Positions 14,180 through 23,762 of a DNA stretch of 64,000 nucleotides are shown here, piece by piece; within the stretch, counting starts at the first letter, position 1; every line of letters starts with the position of its first letter. The stretch comes from Tomocerus qinae (taxonomy: Eukaryota > Arthropoda > Collembola > Entomobryomorpha > Tomoceridae), in NCBI GenBank assembly GCA_020055645.1, contig CM034546.1, positions 118,036,375 through 118,100,374 on the forward strand, written 5' to 3'. A program made the position numbers and the translations under genes. The notes below the pieces were generated by a model that was given only the letters and a program-made list of their open reading frames with translations, did no database searches and was not told where the DNA came from.

Positions 14180-16212
14180 TATTGTATGTAGTTGTGTTGA
14201 GAATAAGACTTTAAAAGGATTGCTTGTATTTGAGATGACAGTTTAAGAAAACTGAATAAAATTATCCACAGAGTCTGAACGTGATTGGGGAGTTCAACGA
14301 GAATTAACCCTTTAATGCTGTTTAACGAGAGGCTGAGATAACACTGCGACTGATAGTGATGTGGTGTGTGATGTGAGTCGAGTTGGTTGATTGTAGTTTG
14401 GAGGCTGCTATCTATTCCTATGTATTATGCCACAGACTTTGACTGACTGAGTAGATTGAATTAGAATTGGAACCGGGGAGCTTGTTTACCTCACAAAACT
14501 CGTAGTACATAATACGCAGTTCGTTTGTCCTACTCGTCCTTCCAGTAGAGGCAATCGATACTTGGTTGGATACAAACTCCTACTTACACTTACTATATCT
14601 ACTCAAACTATAGGAATGCACTGACATTCTATACCACTTGGAATACAATTTACATACCCACTTCATATACAACGTTGCTTTGTTTCCATTTCTGTTACAT
14701 GTGTTTACAATATTGGCTAGCTGTACCACATTTTCATTTATAGCAGATTTATAATTGTAATATGATTATATTATATTAACACTCTTTATACTTATTAACA
14801 TGTCAAGATGAAAGAGTAGGAAACATAGAATTGCATTGCACAATTAAACATGTTTCATTTCTGAATAAACTCCAGTTGAGCTATGACTGGCATATTGGCA
14901 TTCAATAGATTATTTACTGATAATTCTTATACTACTAGCTGCATATTGGCTATGCATACCACTTTACATTCTTCTATTGCTATATAACTATATAGTATGT
15001 CTTTTAAAAAATTGTGTGCTAAAAGCACTTTATAGGACATGGCACTTTGCACAGCAACGTGTATAAGAAATGATCCTAAGCAGTAAGCACAATGTCCTAC
15101 TACGTTTATTGTGTATACCATTTGTGTTGGAAAATGCTTATTCAGAATTGTTGGTCTATGCAAAAATAAGGACATTCAGCTTTACTATTATTTTTGTAGA
15201 CTGCTTTGTTTTGGTTGGGTACTAAATATAGAATCTATATTATGTGTGAAGAAAGAAGGCAGAGTCGTCTTGGTCTCGTTAGCTGAGTAAGCACTGATTG
15301 CATTTGCATTGCATTTAGTATATGTTTCCTATGTACACGATTTACCACGTTACGTAAGTTTTGCATCTCCACGTAAGTAAACAAGAGTTAATCTTGAACA
15401 TCTCTCTCAATGATGTCGCAAAACACATTTCTACTGTATACTATTCGCATTTCTCACTTTTAAAACCATCAGCTATATACCCAAGTTGAGATATGCATTG
15501 GTTGTTAAACCCTTTCTTGTTGCGTGCTAAAATGTGAAAATAGATTTCGCTGGTAATTAGACTTTGCCTTATGATTTCAATGTCCTGTTGTAATGCTTTC
15601 AATATGTTGTCCCTTACCATGATCCATATTCTCATAGTCAAATATAACCAAATAGGTTACGATAGTGCTATATAGTAGTAGTAATTAAGTACAGTAATAG
15701 TTCATGGCTAGTAAAATACTTTTGAAATTATCTTAAGTACTAATGACCAGATTATGATGCAAGTAATTCATGCATTTTTGAATGAATGATTTATTTTGGG
15801 CTTTTTTATTTCTAGTAATTAGAGCAAGTTTCTGTTCTGGATGTTTAACATTAAATCAATTATATTTTACCTAATTGACCTGGATATAACCCTCCAATGG
15901 TAATAAGTGTCATTTTAGCACAATCTCAACTTGGAATGCAGTGAGGTTGAATTGAACACAAAACATTTAAAGTCTTGAAACTATTTAGAAATGCCAACAG
16001 TAAGTAAATGATAGAAAATGCGATTTAATTTTAGGTATTACATTTCATAATGTTGTTCCAAATGCAGCACATCAAAAAGTATGCTTTTTAGTCGGGAGTA
16101 GGGGATATAACTTATGCATTTAAATCTTATGTAAAATGTAAGTAAATATATATAAAGCTTAGTAAAAATTATTGTCATGTTTTCGCTGAGTTGACACGAG
16201 GAGGAGAGCTGA
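14180..16212. other. Intergenic spacer between tandem genes B and C
   Basis: No exon chain or repeat recognised. Open frames at 14.9-15.2 and 15.4-15.6 kb look like chance. Confidence 0.5.
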
Positions 16213-16796
16213 TCAAGGAGTAGCGAAATCGCATAAGTGGACCATGTTTCTGAGACTGTCTTTTCGAACTCTGGTCACAACAGGAATGCCGGTAGCAGCA
16301 ATTCCTGCGTTTTTATGAAAAATTTAATATTAAAATCGATATTTTGTAAATTGTTGCACGTATATCGCATAAAATACTAAAATAGTTTTCTGTACCTGCT
16401 GCTGTTGATGGAGATTGCGAGAGTGAACCGTAACTTATTGGCGGAGAAGAAGCAATGTTGGATGGAGGAGAATTTCTTACCCCTGCAACACGAGAATCGT
16501 ACCACCAGTGATATTGTTTAGTACTTTGGGGCGCTGCCATTGGAACTGCTTAATATTATCCAAGAATATTTATTTAGTTAACATATGCAGATACGTAAAC
16601 TTCCAATTCTAACATTGTGTAAATGCCATTAAACAGTAACTTACCAGAAGTTTGATTCGATGGTCTTTGTTGGTCAGCCTGAAAATTGAAAGCAATTTAT
16701 GCTAGTTATTGACAAGGTAAAAAGGTATGCTACAGTTTTCCCAACTACCAAACTTTTCTTGTGACATGATAATTTATGAAATATATCACTTACCAT
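16213..16796 (-). CDS. Small tandem-family protein C (92 aa), unknown function
   Basis: Four exons: 16796-16794 (ATG, donor GTAAGT), 16678-16645, 16545-16396 and 16304-16213. They sum to 279 bases, 92 residues and a TGA stop, with intron phases 0, 1, 1. The splice sites are the clearest of the trio. The aromatic box is YHWWYDSRVAGVRNSPPS, followed by a Ser/Pro-rich linker, and the C-terminus is RKDSLRNMVHLCDFATP. Starting translation with an ATG that alone forms the coding part of exon 1 is shared by all three genes and supports duplication of the whole gene. No targeting signal or membrane segment is visible. Function not recognised; a regulatory phosphoprotein is only a guess from the RKDSL site. 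Confidence 0.85.
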
Positions 16797-16981
16797 TTTG
16801 AAATTCAAAGAAGTAGTAAATAAGAAATGCCAAAATTGTAATTAGACTAGTTAGTTTACTTCCTTGTAGGATGTTAAGCGAAAATCAAGTTAAATGTATC
16901 TCGGAAGAGGAGAAATAGTTAGGGATGACCCGTTCCTTTGAAATGAAGTTGACAATGATAACTAAAGAAGTTGGGACAGCA

Positions 16982-16988
16982 TTATATA
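16982..16988 (-). promoter_or_regulatory. Likely TATA box of gene C
   Basis: The minus strand reads GGGTATATAATGC about 190 bases upstream of the gene C ATG. This is a good TATA match and would put the start of transcription near 16955, with an unspliced leader of about 160 bases. Confidence 0.45.
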
Positions 16989-17388
16989 CCCCATCCAGAA
17001 TTAGGTATGCATGAAAGATTAAAAGTTCTGGAAATGAGAACATATAGGAATAACATATTCAAAATCATAAAAAATATTTACATTCGAGCGACTGGTTTTA
17101 TCTAGCTTGTCATATTAAATGAACATCTGAATCTGAGCATACACGTTGAAAGGCAAATAAAAATAGATACTTGTTGTGCTTGTATTTTACTTTATTGGAA
17201 AGCTTTTCTTAATATAGGTAGTCATAACACATCACAAGTAATAAACCTTGCAATATGCATTGTGTACTTGTGGATATGGAATAGAAGGATTTATATGAAC
17301 ATAATCTGACTAAACTGGACAAAATCATAGCATTGCCATTCGCCCACACTTTAATGCACATACATAACAAAACTTAACACAAATATTG
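16989..17388. other. Spacer between gene C and the BEL/Pao element
   Basis: No feature seen. Confidence 0.5.
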
Positions 17389-17393
17389 TAATC

Positions 17394-17876
17394 TGTTGTG
17401 GAATATTCAAGTATTCCGTTTAGTTTATGAATCAATTTGTGGCTGATGTGGCCCTCTATGTACTATGTTATATTATTGTTTCATTATTTTATTATTTGAT
17501 GCCTGTTACTTAATTTGTTGGATTTTAGCATATTAGTTATAATTAAGTAGACAAGCATGGCATTATTGCATTACATCGGAAGAGACGCTAAGGAACGAGA
17601 GCCCGACTCATAGGCAGCAGTGCGCGTTTATAGCCGATCCGAATTTCAGTTATTTTGAGTTCAGTTATAATTAATTTAGTAGGAACTCTTTATTATTTTA
17701 TCTGTGGGTCCAGTCAGGATCATTTTTTACTGTTAACAGGGATAATTAGTGTATTTCAATAAAGTTACAATTATCCAAACTGTTCAGTGCTTTCAAGTCA
17801 TTTGTCACTCCACTACATTTAGCAGAGCACATTTCGTTGAGACCTAATTCGGGTAGAATTTCGATCCTCGACAACA
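17394..17876 (+). repeat. 5' LTR of BEL/Pao element
   Basis: 483 bp, starting TGTTGTGG and ending GACAACA, with TGTTGT/ACAACA as short inverted ends. It appears identical to the copy at 23275-23757. It must contain the promoter and poly(A) signals of the element; an AATAAA occurs inside (TTTCAATAAAGTT near 17757-17765). Confidence 0.95.
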
Positions 17877-17880
17877 TTTC

Positions 17881-17898
17881 TGGTGACCCCGACGTGAT
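17881..17898 (+). other. Primer binding site, tRNA-Trp type
   Basis: TGGTGACCCCGACGTGAT begins four bases after the 5' LTR. It is complementary to the 3' end of animal tRNA-Trp including CCA (match judged from memory of that tRNA). Confidence 0.8.
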
Positions 17899-17906
17899 CT
17901 GCTAGT

Positions 17907-19172
17907 TTGGGAAGATGGAGAAATATAAGAAAAGCAAGAAAATCCGTTCGTCGATTGTTCACGAACGTGAGTACCGACCTGGAAGCCATGTTGACCGGGG
18001 ACGCCCCGAATCAGGAGGTATGTCAAGATCATCTTAATAAGATGTTACGTTTAATTACCGAGATGCGAGATTGGGATCAGAAGATTTTGGATTGCCTGTT
18101 GGATGATAGCTGTGCAGATGCAGAGTATGACGCTGAGAGAGATCGTATCGAACATTATGAAGATACCTTTGCAAAGTGCAATCGTCAGTTGTCAACTGTT
18201 CTATCAAAATCCTCCGAGGTGAATTCACCCCAGCTCGATTCGGATAGTGATGGCAGCACTGCTGTTTCTTCAGTGAATAAGAAGAGAACATTCAAATTAC
18301 CAAAGGTCGAGTTGAAGACATTTAATGGACAGCTCGTCGAATGGCTTGGATTCTGGTCACAATTTGAAAAGATTCATGAGGATGAGAAGCTACATAATAG
18401 TGATAAGTTCCAGTATTTACTACAGTCAATGACACCTGGAACTAGAGCTCGTGAATTGGTTGAGAGTTACCCTATGTCGTCCGACAATTACCCGAAGGCG
18501 ATTGCAGCACTCAAGGAGCGGTTTGGCAATCAAGATTTATTGGTCGAAGTGTATGTAAGGGAACTTTTACAATTAGTAATTTCGAATGTGAATAATAGAA
18601 ATGATAAAGTGCCAGTTTCTAAGATGTATGACAAATTAGAATCCCATTTAAGAGCCCTAGAGACTATGGGGATTGAGAGTGACAAGAATTCGGCGTGGTT
18701 ATACCCAATGGTAGAGTCCAGTTTGCCTGAAGAAGTTCTCCGAGCTTGGCAGCGCAGTTCTTTGTCATCTGTGGATGGATCTCAAGAAAACCCCCCGAAG
18801 AGTCGTCTCTCCTACCTAATGCAATTTTTGAAGAAAGAGGTGGAGAACGAAGATCGGATCTCTTTGGCTAAATCTGGATTTGGGACTAAGTCAAAAGAAA
18901 AGCGCAGTGAAAAATCGAAAGTAGCATTTTCAAATGAAGAGGATTTACCTACGGCTGCTGGTTTGTTTGCTGGTGCAAAACTTTCTTGTGTATTTTGTGG
19001 AAAAGCTCATGAGAGCAAAGAGTGCTTTAAGGCACAATCCATGTCACTGGTGCAGAAGACGACAATTGTTCAAGATAAAAAGTGTTGTTTGATCTGCCTA
19101 AAGCCAGGACATTTTCTAAAAGATGTAAAGCATTTATCAAATGTCATTTTTGTGGTAAGAGGCATCCCATAG
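17907..19172 (+). pseudogene. BEL/Pao gag (capsid region), frame-broken
   Basis: Gag is the structural protein that forms the cytoplasmic particle. The first ATG, at 17915, is in a different frame from the body of gag, which reads in the frame of 17907; a single-base break lies near 17930. The body shows the acidic N-terminal gag region and then the DUF1759-type core (KLPKVELKTFNGQ at about residue 130). A first Cys-rich motif (CVFCGKAHESKEC) follows near residue 363. A second, CLICLKPGHF, is cut by another break near 19113 in a run of T, after which the frame runs into unrelated sequence to a stop at 19172. Only about 420 codons read through, without an in-frame ATG at the start. Confidence 0.85.
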
Positions 19173-19570
19173 TTATGTGTCCAGATATTCCGAAGAATAA
19201 AGAAGAATACAGTCACAAGTCAGTGCCTAAGGAGGGTGAACCACAGACCACGTCATCTAGCTTGTCCTGTTCCAGCGACGTCTTATTGCAGACTATATTA
19301 GTGAAAATTATTGGAACCAGGAAATCTAAGTATGTTCGTGCGCTAATTGATAGCGGCTCTCAGAAGTCATATATTTTGGAGGCGACTGCGAAGGAATTGG
19401 ACCTAGAACCTTTTACCAAAGAAACGCTTATTCATTCGTTGTTCGGTGGTACGCAAACTGAAAGAAAGACCCACCGTAAGTTCAATATTAAGTTGCAGAA
19501 TTCTAAAGGCGGAGGAAATATTACCTTTGATGTCTTAGATGACAAGAAGATTTGTTGCGGGTATTCCTAA
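19082..19570 (+). pseudogene. BEL/Pao gag zinc-knuckle end and aspartic protease, frame-broken
   Basis: From about 19113 this frame continues the Cys/His-rich end of gag (CHFCGKRHPIVMC). It then enters the DUF1758-type aspartic protease with RALIDSGSQKSYI, whose DSG catalytic triplet lies at 19349-19357. The protease normally cleaves the Gag-Pol polyprotein inside the particle. The frame is lost near 19556 and terminates at 19570, before the end of the protease domain. The true coding part begins at the junction with gag, not at the upstream ATG of this frame. Confidence 0.8.
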
Positions 19571-19938
19571 AGTCCCTATTGGCCCGTGGATGGAAGATCT
19601 CCAAGGAGAATAATATTTATTTGAGTGACCTGGGAAATAAAAATTCTGCGGATATTGAAATTTTAATTGGAAGTGATATTTATGGGAAGCTGCTCACTGG
19701 AAGAGTTTTACAACTGAAGTCAGGACTTACAGCTGTTGAAACCATCCTAGGTTGGACCGTGAGTGGCAAACTCTTTAATGTTGCTTGTAATGTCAGTGTA
19801 GCTAATCTCGTCACTTCCATGTATTCATTGGATGCCTCAGTGCAAGAATTGTGGAAATTAGAGACAATTGGCATTACAGATCCTTCCGATTGCTTAAAGA
19901 AGCAGAAGCTGACGAAGAAACTCGCCAGCATTTTTTGA
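19552..19938 (+). pseudogene. BEL/Pao protease end and linker to RT, frame-broken
   Basis: Sequence typical of the end of the BEL/Pao protease: a short stretch IPKVPIGPW in one frame near 19563-19589, then from about 19605 in this frame IEILIGSDIYGKLLTG and a linker with TIGITDPSD. Two single-base breaks (near 19556 and 19600) precede the body, and a third near 19900 ends it. No independent function. Confidence 0.75.
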
Positions 19939-20789
19939 AAACAGTGAGTCGCATGGAGGACGGTCGATATTGTGTGGGCCTGCCTTGGATTGAAGCACGT
20001 CCTGAAATTCCAAGTAATAGGGCAGTTGCCGAAAGTCGACTAGTTAATACGACGAAGAAATTGTGCTCTTCAGATAATTATAGTGCCTATGATGATATTT
20101 TTAAGGAGTGGCAGTCTGAAGAGGTAATTGAAAATATTCAAGACGACAAGTCGGATAAAGGTTGTCACTACCTTCCTCACCGGGCTGTGATCAAGCCCAA
20201 AAGTTTAACTACTAAAGTTCGTCCAGTTTTCGACGCTTCTTGTAAAGTGAAGAGGTCTCCCTCGTTAAATGAGTGTCTACGTAAGGGTCCAAATCTGTTG
20301 GAGCAAATTCCGTGTATATTATTACGCTTCAGAGAAAAGCAAATTGGAGTGACGGCGGACATTCGGAGAGCCTTTCTTCAGATCAAGATTAGGGACGAAG
20401 ATACCGATTATTTACGGTTTTTATGGTGGGAGGATGCCGGTCAAAAGGAGATCAAGGTGTTTCGGCATAATAGAGTCGTTTTTGGACTAACTTGCAGCCC
20501 TTATCTCTTAGGTGCCGTCATTGAGCATCATCTCTCACAGGTTCCAATGGAACAGAAACCCGTCGCTCAGAAACTTTGGAAGTCTCTCTACATAGATAAT
20601 TGCTGCACTTCAGTCGACACTACTGAAGAAATGAGAGAATTTATGGAGACGGCGGTGGCGATTATGGCAGATGCTAAGATGGATCTTCGGATGTGGAGTT
20701 CAGCTCTTCAAGTTTATCCGGAGTCGGCTCACATAGTGAGTGCGGACTGGATAAGAGTGAACCTCCACAACCAGGGTCATCGTCTGTGA
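19851..20789 (+). pseudogene. BEL/Pao reverse transcriptase, frame-broken
   Basis: RNA-dependent DNA polymerase that copies the element's RNA in the particle. The usable frame starts about 19905. Visible RT motifs are RPVFDASCKV, TADIRRAFLQIKI with the first catalytic Asp, VFGLTCSPYLL, and YIDN near 20589 at the place of the second catalytic motif (YVDD in most retroelements). The Asn is not necessarily damage, since a YVDN-like form occurs in some BEL/Pao lineages (recollection, not checked). The frame is lost near 20695 after MDLRMWSS. About 265 codons of RT read through intact. Confidence 0.85.
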
Positions 20790-21061
20790 ACATAATTTCG
20801 TCAGTTTTGGGACTGAAATGGAATAAGGAAGTGGACTCACTCAGTGTGGACTTCGACTCGTTGGCTTCGGAGGATGTCATTTCAAAGCGGAAGATTTTGT
20901 CAGTTACCCACAGGATTTTCGATCCCATTGGCTACCTTTGTCCAGTACTGCTACGGCCAAAATTATTATTGCAAGAAGCGTGGAGTGCAAAAACGGACTG
21001 GGACCAGGAATTGCCTGCAGAAATCCGAGAAAGTTTTAGTAAGTGGTGTGCTGAGACTTGA
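20693..21061 (+). pseudogene. BEL/Pao RT thumb and connection region, frame-broken
   Basis: Continues directly from the RT in a second frame with VLGLKWN, VTHRIFDPIGYLCPVLLRPK and LPAEIRESFSKW, all typical of the BEL/Pao region between the RT palm and RNase H. It is bounded by breaks near 20695 and 21055. Confidence 0.8.
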
Positions 21062-21200
21062 TATCTTGGCTAAAATTGAAATACCCCGTCGCATCACTTT
21101 TGGTGAGAGAAGTCAGTGGTCCCTTCATATTTTTTGTGATGCGAGCCAGTATGCATACGCCACGGTGGTGTATCTCAGATGCTCATCAGAAGTCAGGTGA
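21053..21200 (+). pseudogene. BEL/Pao RNase H start, frame-broken
   Basis: A short open segment in a third frame with LHIFCDASQYAYATVVYLR, the start of the RNase H fold with its first catalytic Asp. The frame is lost again close to 21180. Confidence 0.75.
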
Positions 21201-22450
21201 AAGTTCGTCTACTAGGTGCAAAATCTCGGGTGGCTCCTCTTAAGAAACCCACTATACCCAGATTGGAGCTGTTGGCCTGCACCGTAGGAAGTCGTTTCGG
21301 AAACTCCATTATTAAAGCTCTTGAATTGGAAGATATTCAGACTTTTTGTTGGACCGACTCCACCACTGCATTAGCTTGGATTAAACATAACGATGAGTGG
21401 GGAATGTTTGTCGGTAATCGGGTGAGAGAGATTTGTCAATTAACTCATCCAGAAAATTGGAATCATGTTCCTGGCGCTGTTAATCCCGCAGACCTTCCAT
21501 CAAGAGGTTGTAGCCCAAAACAATTATTGGAGTCTAGATGGTGGGAGGGGCCGTCGTGGCTAAGGCAGGATTTGAGCAGCTGGCCAAATGATAGTATTTC
21601 TTATAATGAAGAAGAAATTGTTGCCGAAAAGAAGAGAAGAAACCTGAGTTGTCTTTCTACGGAAACTGGAGAATCTCTTTGGTATGAGCGGTATTCAACA
21701 TTTACTCGTATGGTTGTAATTTGTGGTTGGTGGAAACGTTTCATCAACAATACAGCCAAGAAGGAATCACAGGCTCGAGGAGATCTCAGTGTAGAAGAAT
21801 TACAGGCAGCTGAATATACACTTCTCAAGTTAGTGCAACAGCAGTGTTTTCCAGATGCGGAAGACAAAATCGCTGGTTTGAAAGTTTTACGGAATGGAGC
21901 CGGATTGTTTTGTGTGGAGACTAAGCTGATAAGACGGGATGATACTACAGAATTTCGGTATCCCATTTTACTGCCTACAAAACATCATGTGGTTGAAGCT
22001 CTTATTCGAGACCAGCATTTAGAAAATTGTCATGCAGGAGTCCAGTTCCTTGCTTCAAACTTACGTGAAAAATACTGGATTATTCAGAGTCGGCGAGCTA
22101 TCAAGAGCATTATCACAAAATGTGTCCGATGCCGACGTTTTAGTGCGAAAGCATTAGTGACCGACCCAGCACCTCTGCCTAAGGACAGAGTGAGAGATGC
22201 CCTAGTCTTCGAAGTCGTTGGCGTGGATCTGGCTGGGCCTTTATATTTGAAAGACAAGACAAAAGTATGGATTGTCCTATACACATGTGCCGTGTACCGA
22301 GCCATACATTTGGAATTGGTGAATTCCCTCAGTACAGATGCGTTTCTTCAATCACTCCGTCGTTTCGTCGCAAGAAGGGGAGACCACTTGTCATTTATAG
22401 TGACAATGGTACGAATTTCGTTGGAAGCAGTAACGCCCTTAAAGAGTTGA
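21179..22450 (+). pseudogene. BEL/Pao RNase H, integrase zinc-binding domain and start of integrase core
   Basis: The longest intact pol segment, about 400 codons. In order: RNase H (PRLELLACTVGSR, CWTDSTTALAWI with catalytic Asp, NPADLPSRG), a spacer, and an integrase zinc-binding HHCC domain (ALIRDQHLENCHAG and ITKCVRCRRF). The integrase core then opens with VVGVDLAGPL holding the first acidic residue of the DDE triad. The frame breaks near 22378, before the second Asp, and runs out at 22450. Confidence 0.85.
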
Positions 22451-23196
22451 ACTGGAAGAAGATTGTAGCTGATGGGACCCTCAAGAAAATTGAGTGGAGA
22501 TTCAATCCACCCACTGGGGCTTGGTGGGGTGGTTGGTGGGAGCGGCTCGTTCGTTCAATCAAAGGATTGTTAGTTCGCGTCCTCGGAAAGGCCTGTCTCA
22601 ACTTGGAAGATTTGTCTACCGTTTGTTGTGAAGCTGAAGCGGTTATTAAAGGCAGGCCATTAACATACATTTCTGAAGAACCGGAGGATTTTGTGTCGTT
22701 GACACCTGCGATGTTCCTTCAAGAAATTAAAGAGATTGGCGTTCCGGATCTGGACTCAATTGATGTACAGAGCTTGGAGAAGAGATTCCGGTATCGTCAG
22801 AAAATTCGTGAAGAACTCCGGAGCCGTTTTCGCAAGGAATACCTTGGAATGCTAGTGCAGCGAGCAAAGGAGAAAGGAAAGTCTGCTCCGTTAAAAGCTG
22901 GTGACATCGTCCTAGTAGGAGCCGATAATAAGAAGCGGTTGGAGTGGCCCATGGCAAAGATCGAAGAGATGATCCCTGGAAAGGATGGTTGTTCAAGGGT
23001 CGCCCGCCTCAAGACATCTAAGGGAATATTAATTCGTCCTGTTCAGAGATTGTTTCCGTTGGAGGTATCCAGTGACGATATTTTAGTGGAGAAGATCGCC
23101 GTTGGTGCTCCGTGTCCTGATACTCTTAAGAAGACGGATATTCGTACTCGTGCAGGTCGATGGGTGAAAGGTCCCGATAGATATGGAATAGAATAA
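22267..23196 (+). pseudogene. BEL/Pao integrase core and C-terminal domain, frame-broken
   Basis: From about 22378 this frame supplies the rest of the integrase: RPLVIYSDNGTNFVG with the second Asp, then PPTGAWWGGWWERLVRSIKG with the Glu of the DDE triad, then the DUF5641-type C-terminal domain (KAGDIVLVGADNKKRLEWP). It stops at 23196, about 80 bases before the 3' LTR. Integrase inserts the cDNA into host chromosomes. The sequence before 22378 in this frame is not coding. Confidence 0.85.
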
Positions 23197-23261
23197 TTTT
23201 GTATTTTGATTTATATTATTTCTATTTAATTGATTGATTTTGTTTGATTTGTCTCCCAAAT

Positions 23262-23274
23262 CAAGGTGGGAGTA
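23262..23274 (+). other. Polypurine tract of BEL/Pao element
   Basis: CAAGGTGGGAGTA directly before the 3' LTR, the usual primer for plus-strand synthesis. Confidence 0.65.
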
Positions 23275-23757
23275 TGTTGTGGAATATTCAAGTATTCCGT
23301 TTAGTTTATGAATCAATTTGTGGCTGATGTGGCCCTCTATGTACTATGTTATATTATTGTTTCATTATTTTATTATTTGATGCCTGTTACTTAATTTGTT
23401 GGATTTTAGCATATTAGTTATAATTAAGTAGACAAGCATGGCATTATTGCATTACATCGGAAGAGACGCTAAGGAACGAGAGCCCGACTCATAGGCAGCA
23501 GTGCGCGTTTATAGCCGATCCGAATTTCAGTTATTTTGAGTTCAGTTATAATTAATTTAGTAGGAACTCTTTATTATTTTATCTGTGGGTCCAGTCAGGA
23601 TCATTTTTTACTGTTAACAGGGATAATTAGTGTATTTCAATAAAGTTACAATTATCCAAACTGTTCAGTGCTTTCAAGTCATTTGTCACTCCACTACATT
23701 TAGCAGAGCACATTTCGTTGAGACCTAATTCGGGTAGAATTTCGATCCTCGACAACA
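23275..23757 (+). repeat. 3' LTR of BEL/Pao element
   Basis: 483 bp, apparently identical to the 5' LTR, followed by the target duplication TAATC at 23758-23762. Confidence 0.95.
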
Positions 23758-23762
23758 TAATC

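Larger units (their letters stand above)
17394..23757 (+). mobile_element. Complete BEL/Pao LTR retrotransposon, coding region frame-broken
   Basis: The element is 6364 bp with two 483-bp LTRs (TG...CA ends) flanked by the 5-bp target duplication TAATC at 17389-17393 and 23758-23762. Domain order on the plus strand is gag, protease, reverse transcriptase, RNase H, integrase, as in BEL/Pao (Belpaoviridae). No env-like ORF is present. The two LTRs look identical by eye, so the insertion should be recent. In contrast, the internal frame changes about nine times by single-base steps between 17.9 and 22.4 kb, so no full polyprotein can be made from this copy. Either it moved using enzymes from an intact relative, or some breaks arose after insertion. 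Confidence 0.95.
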
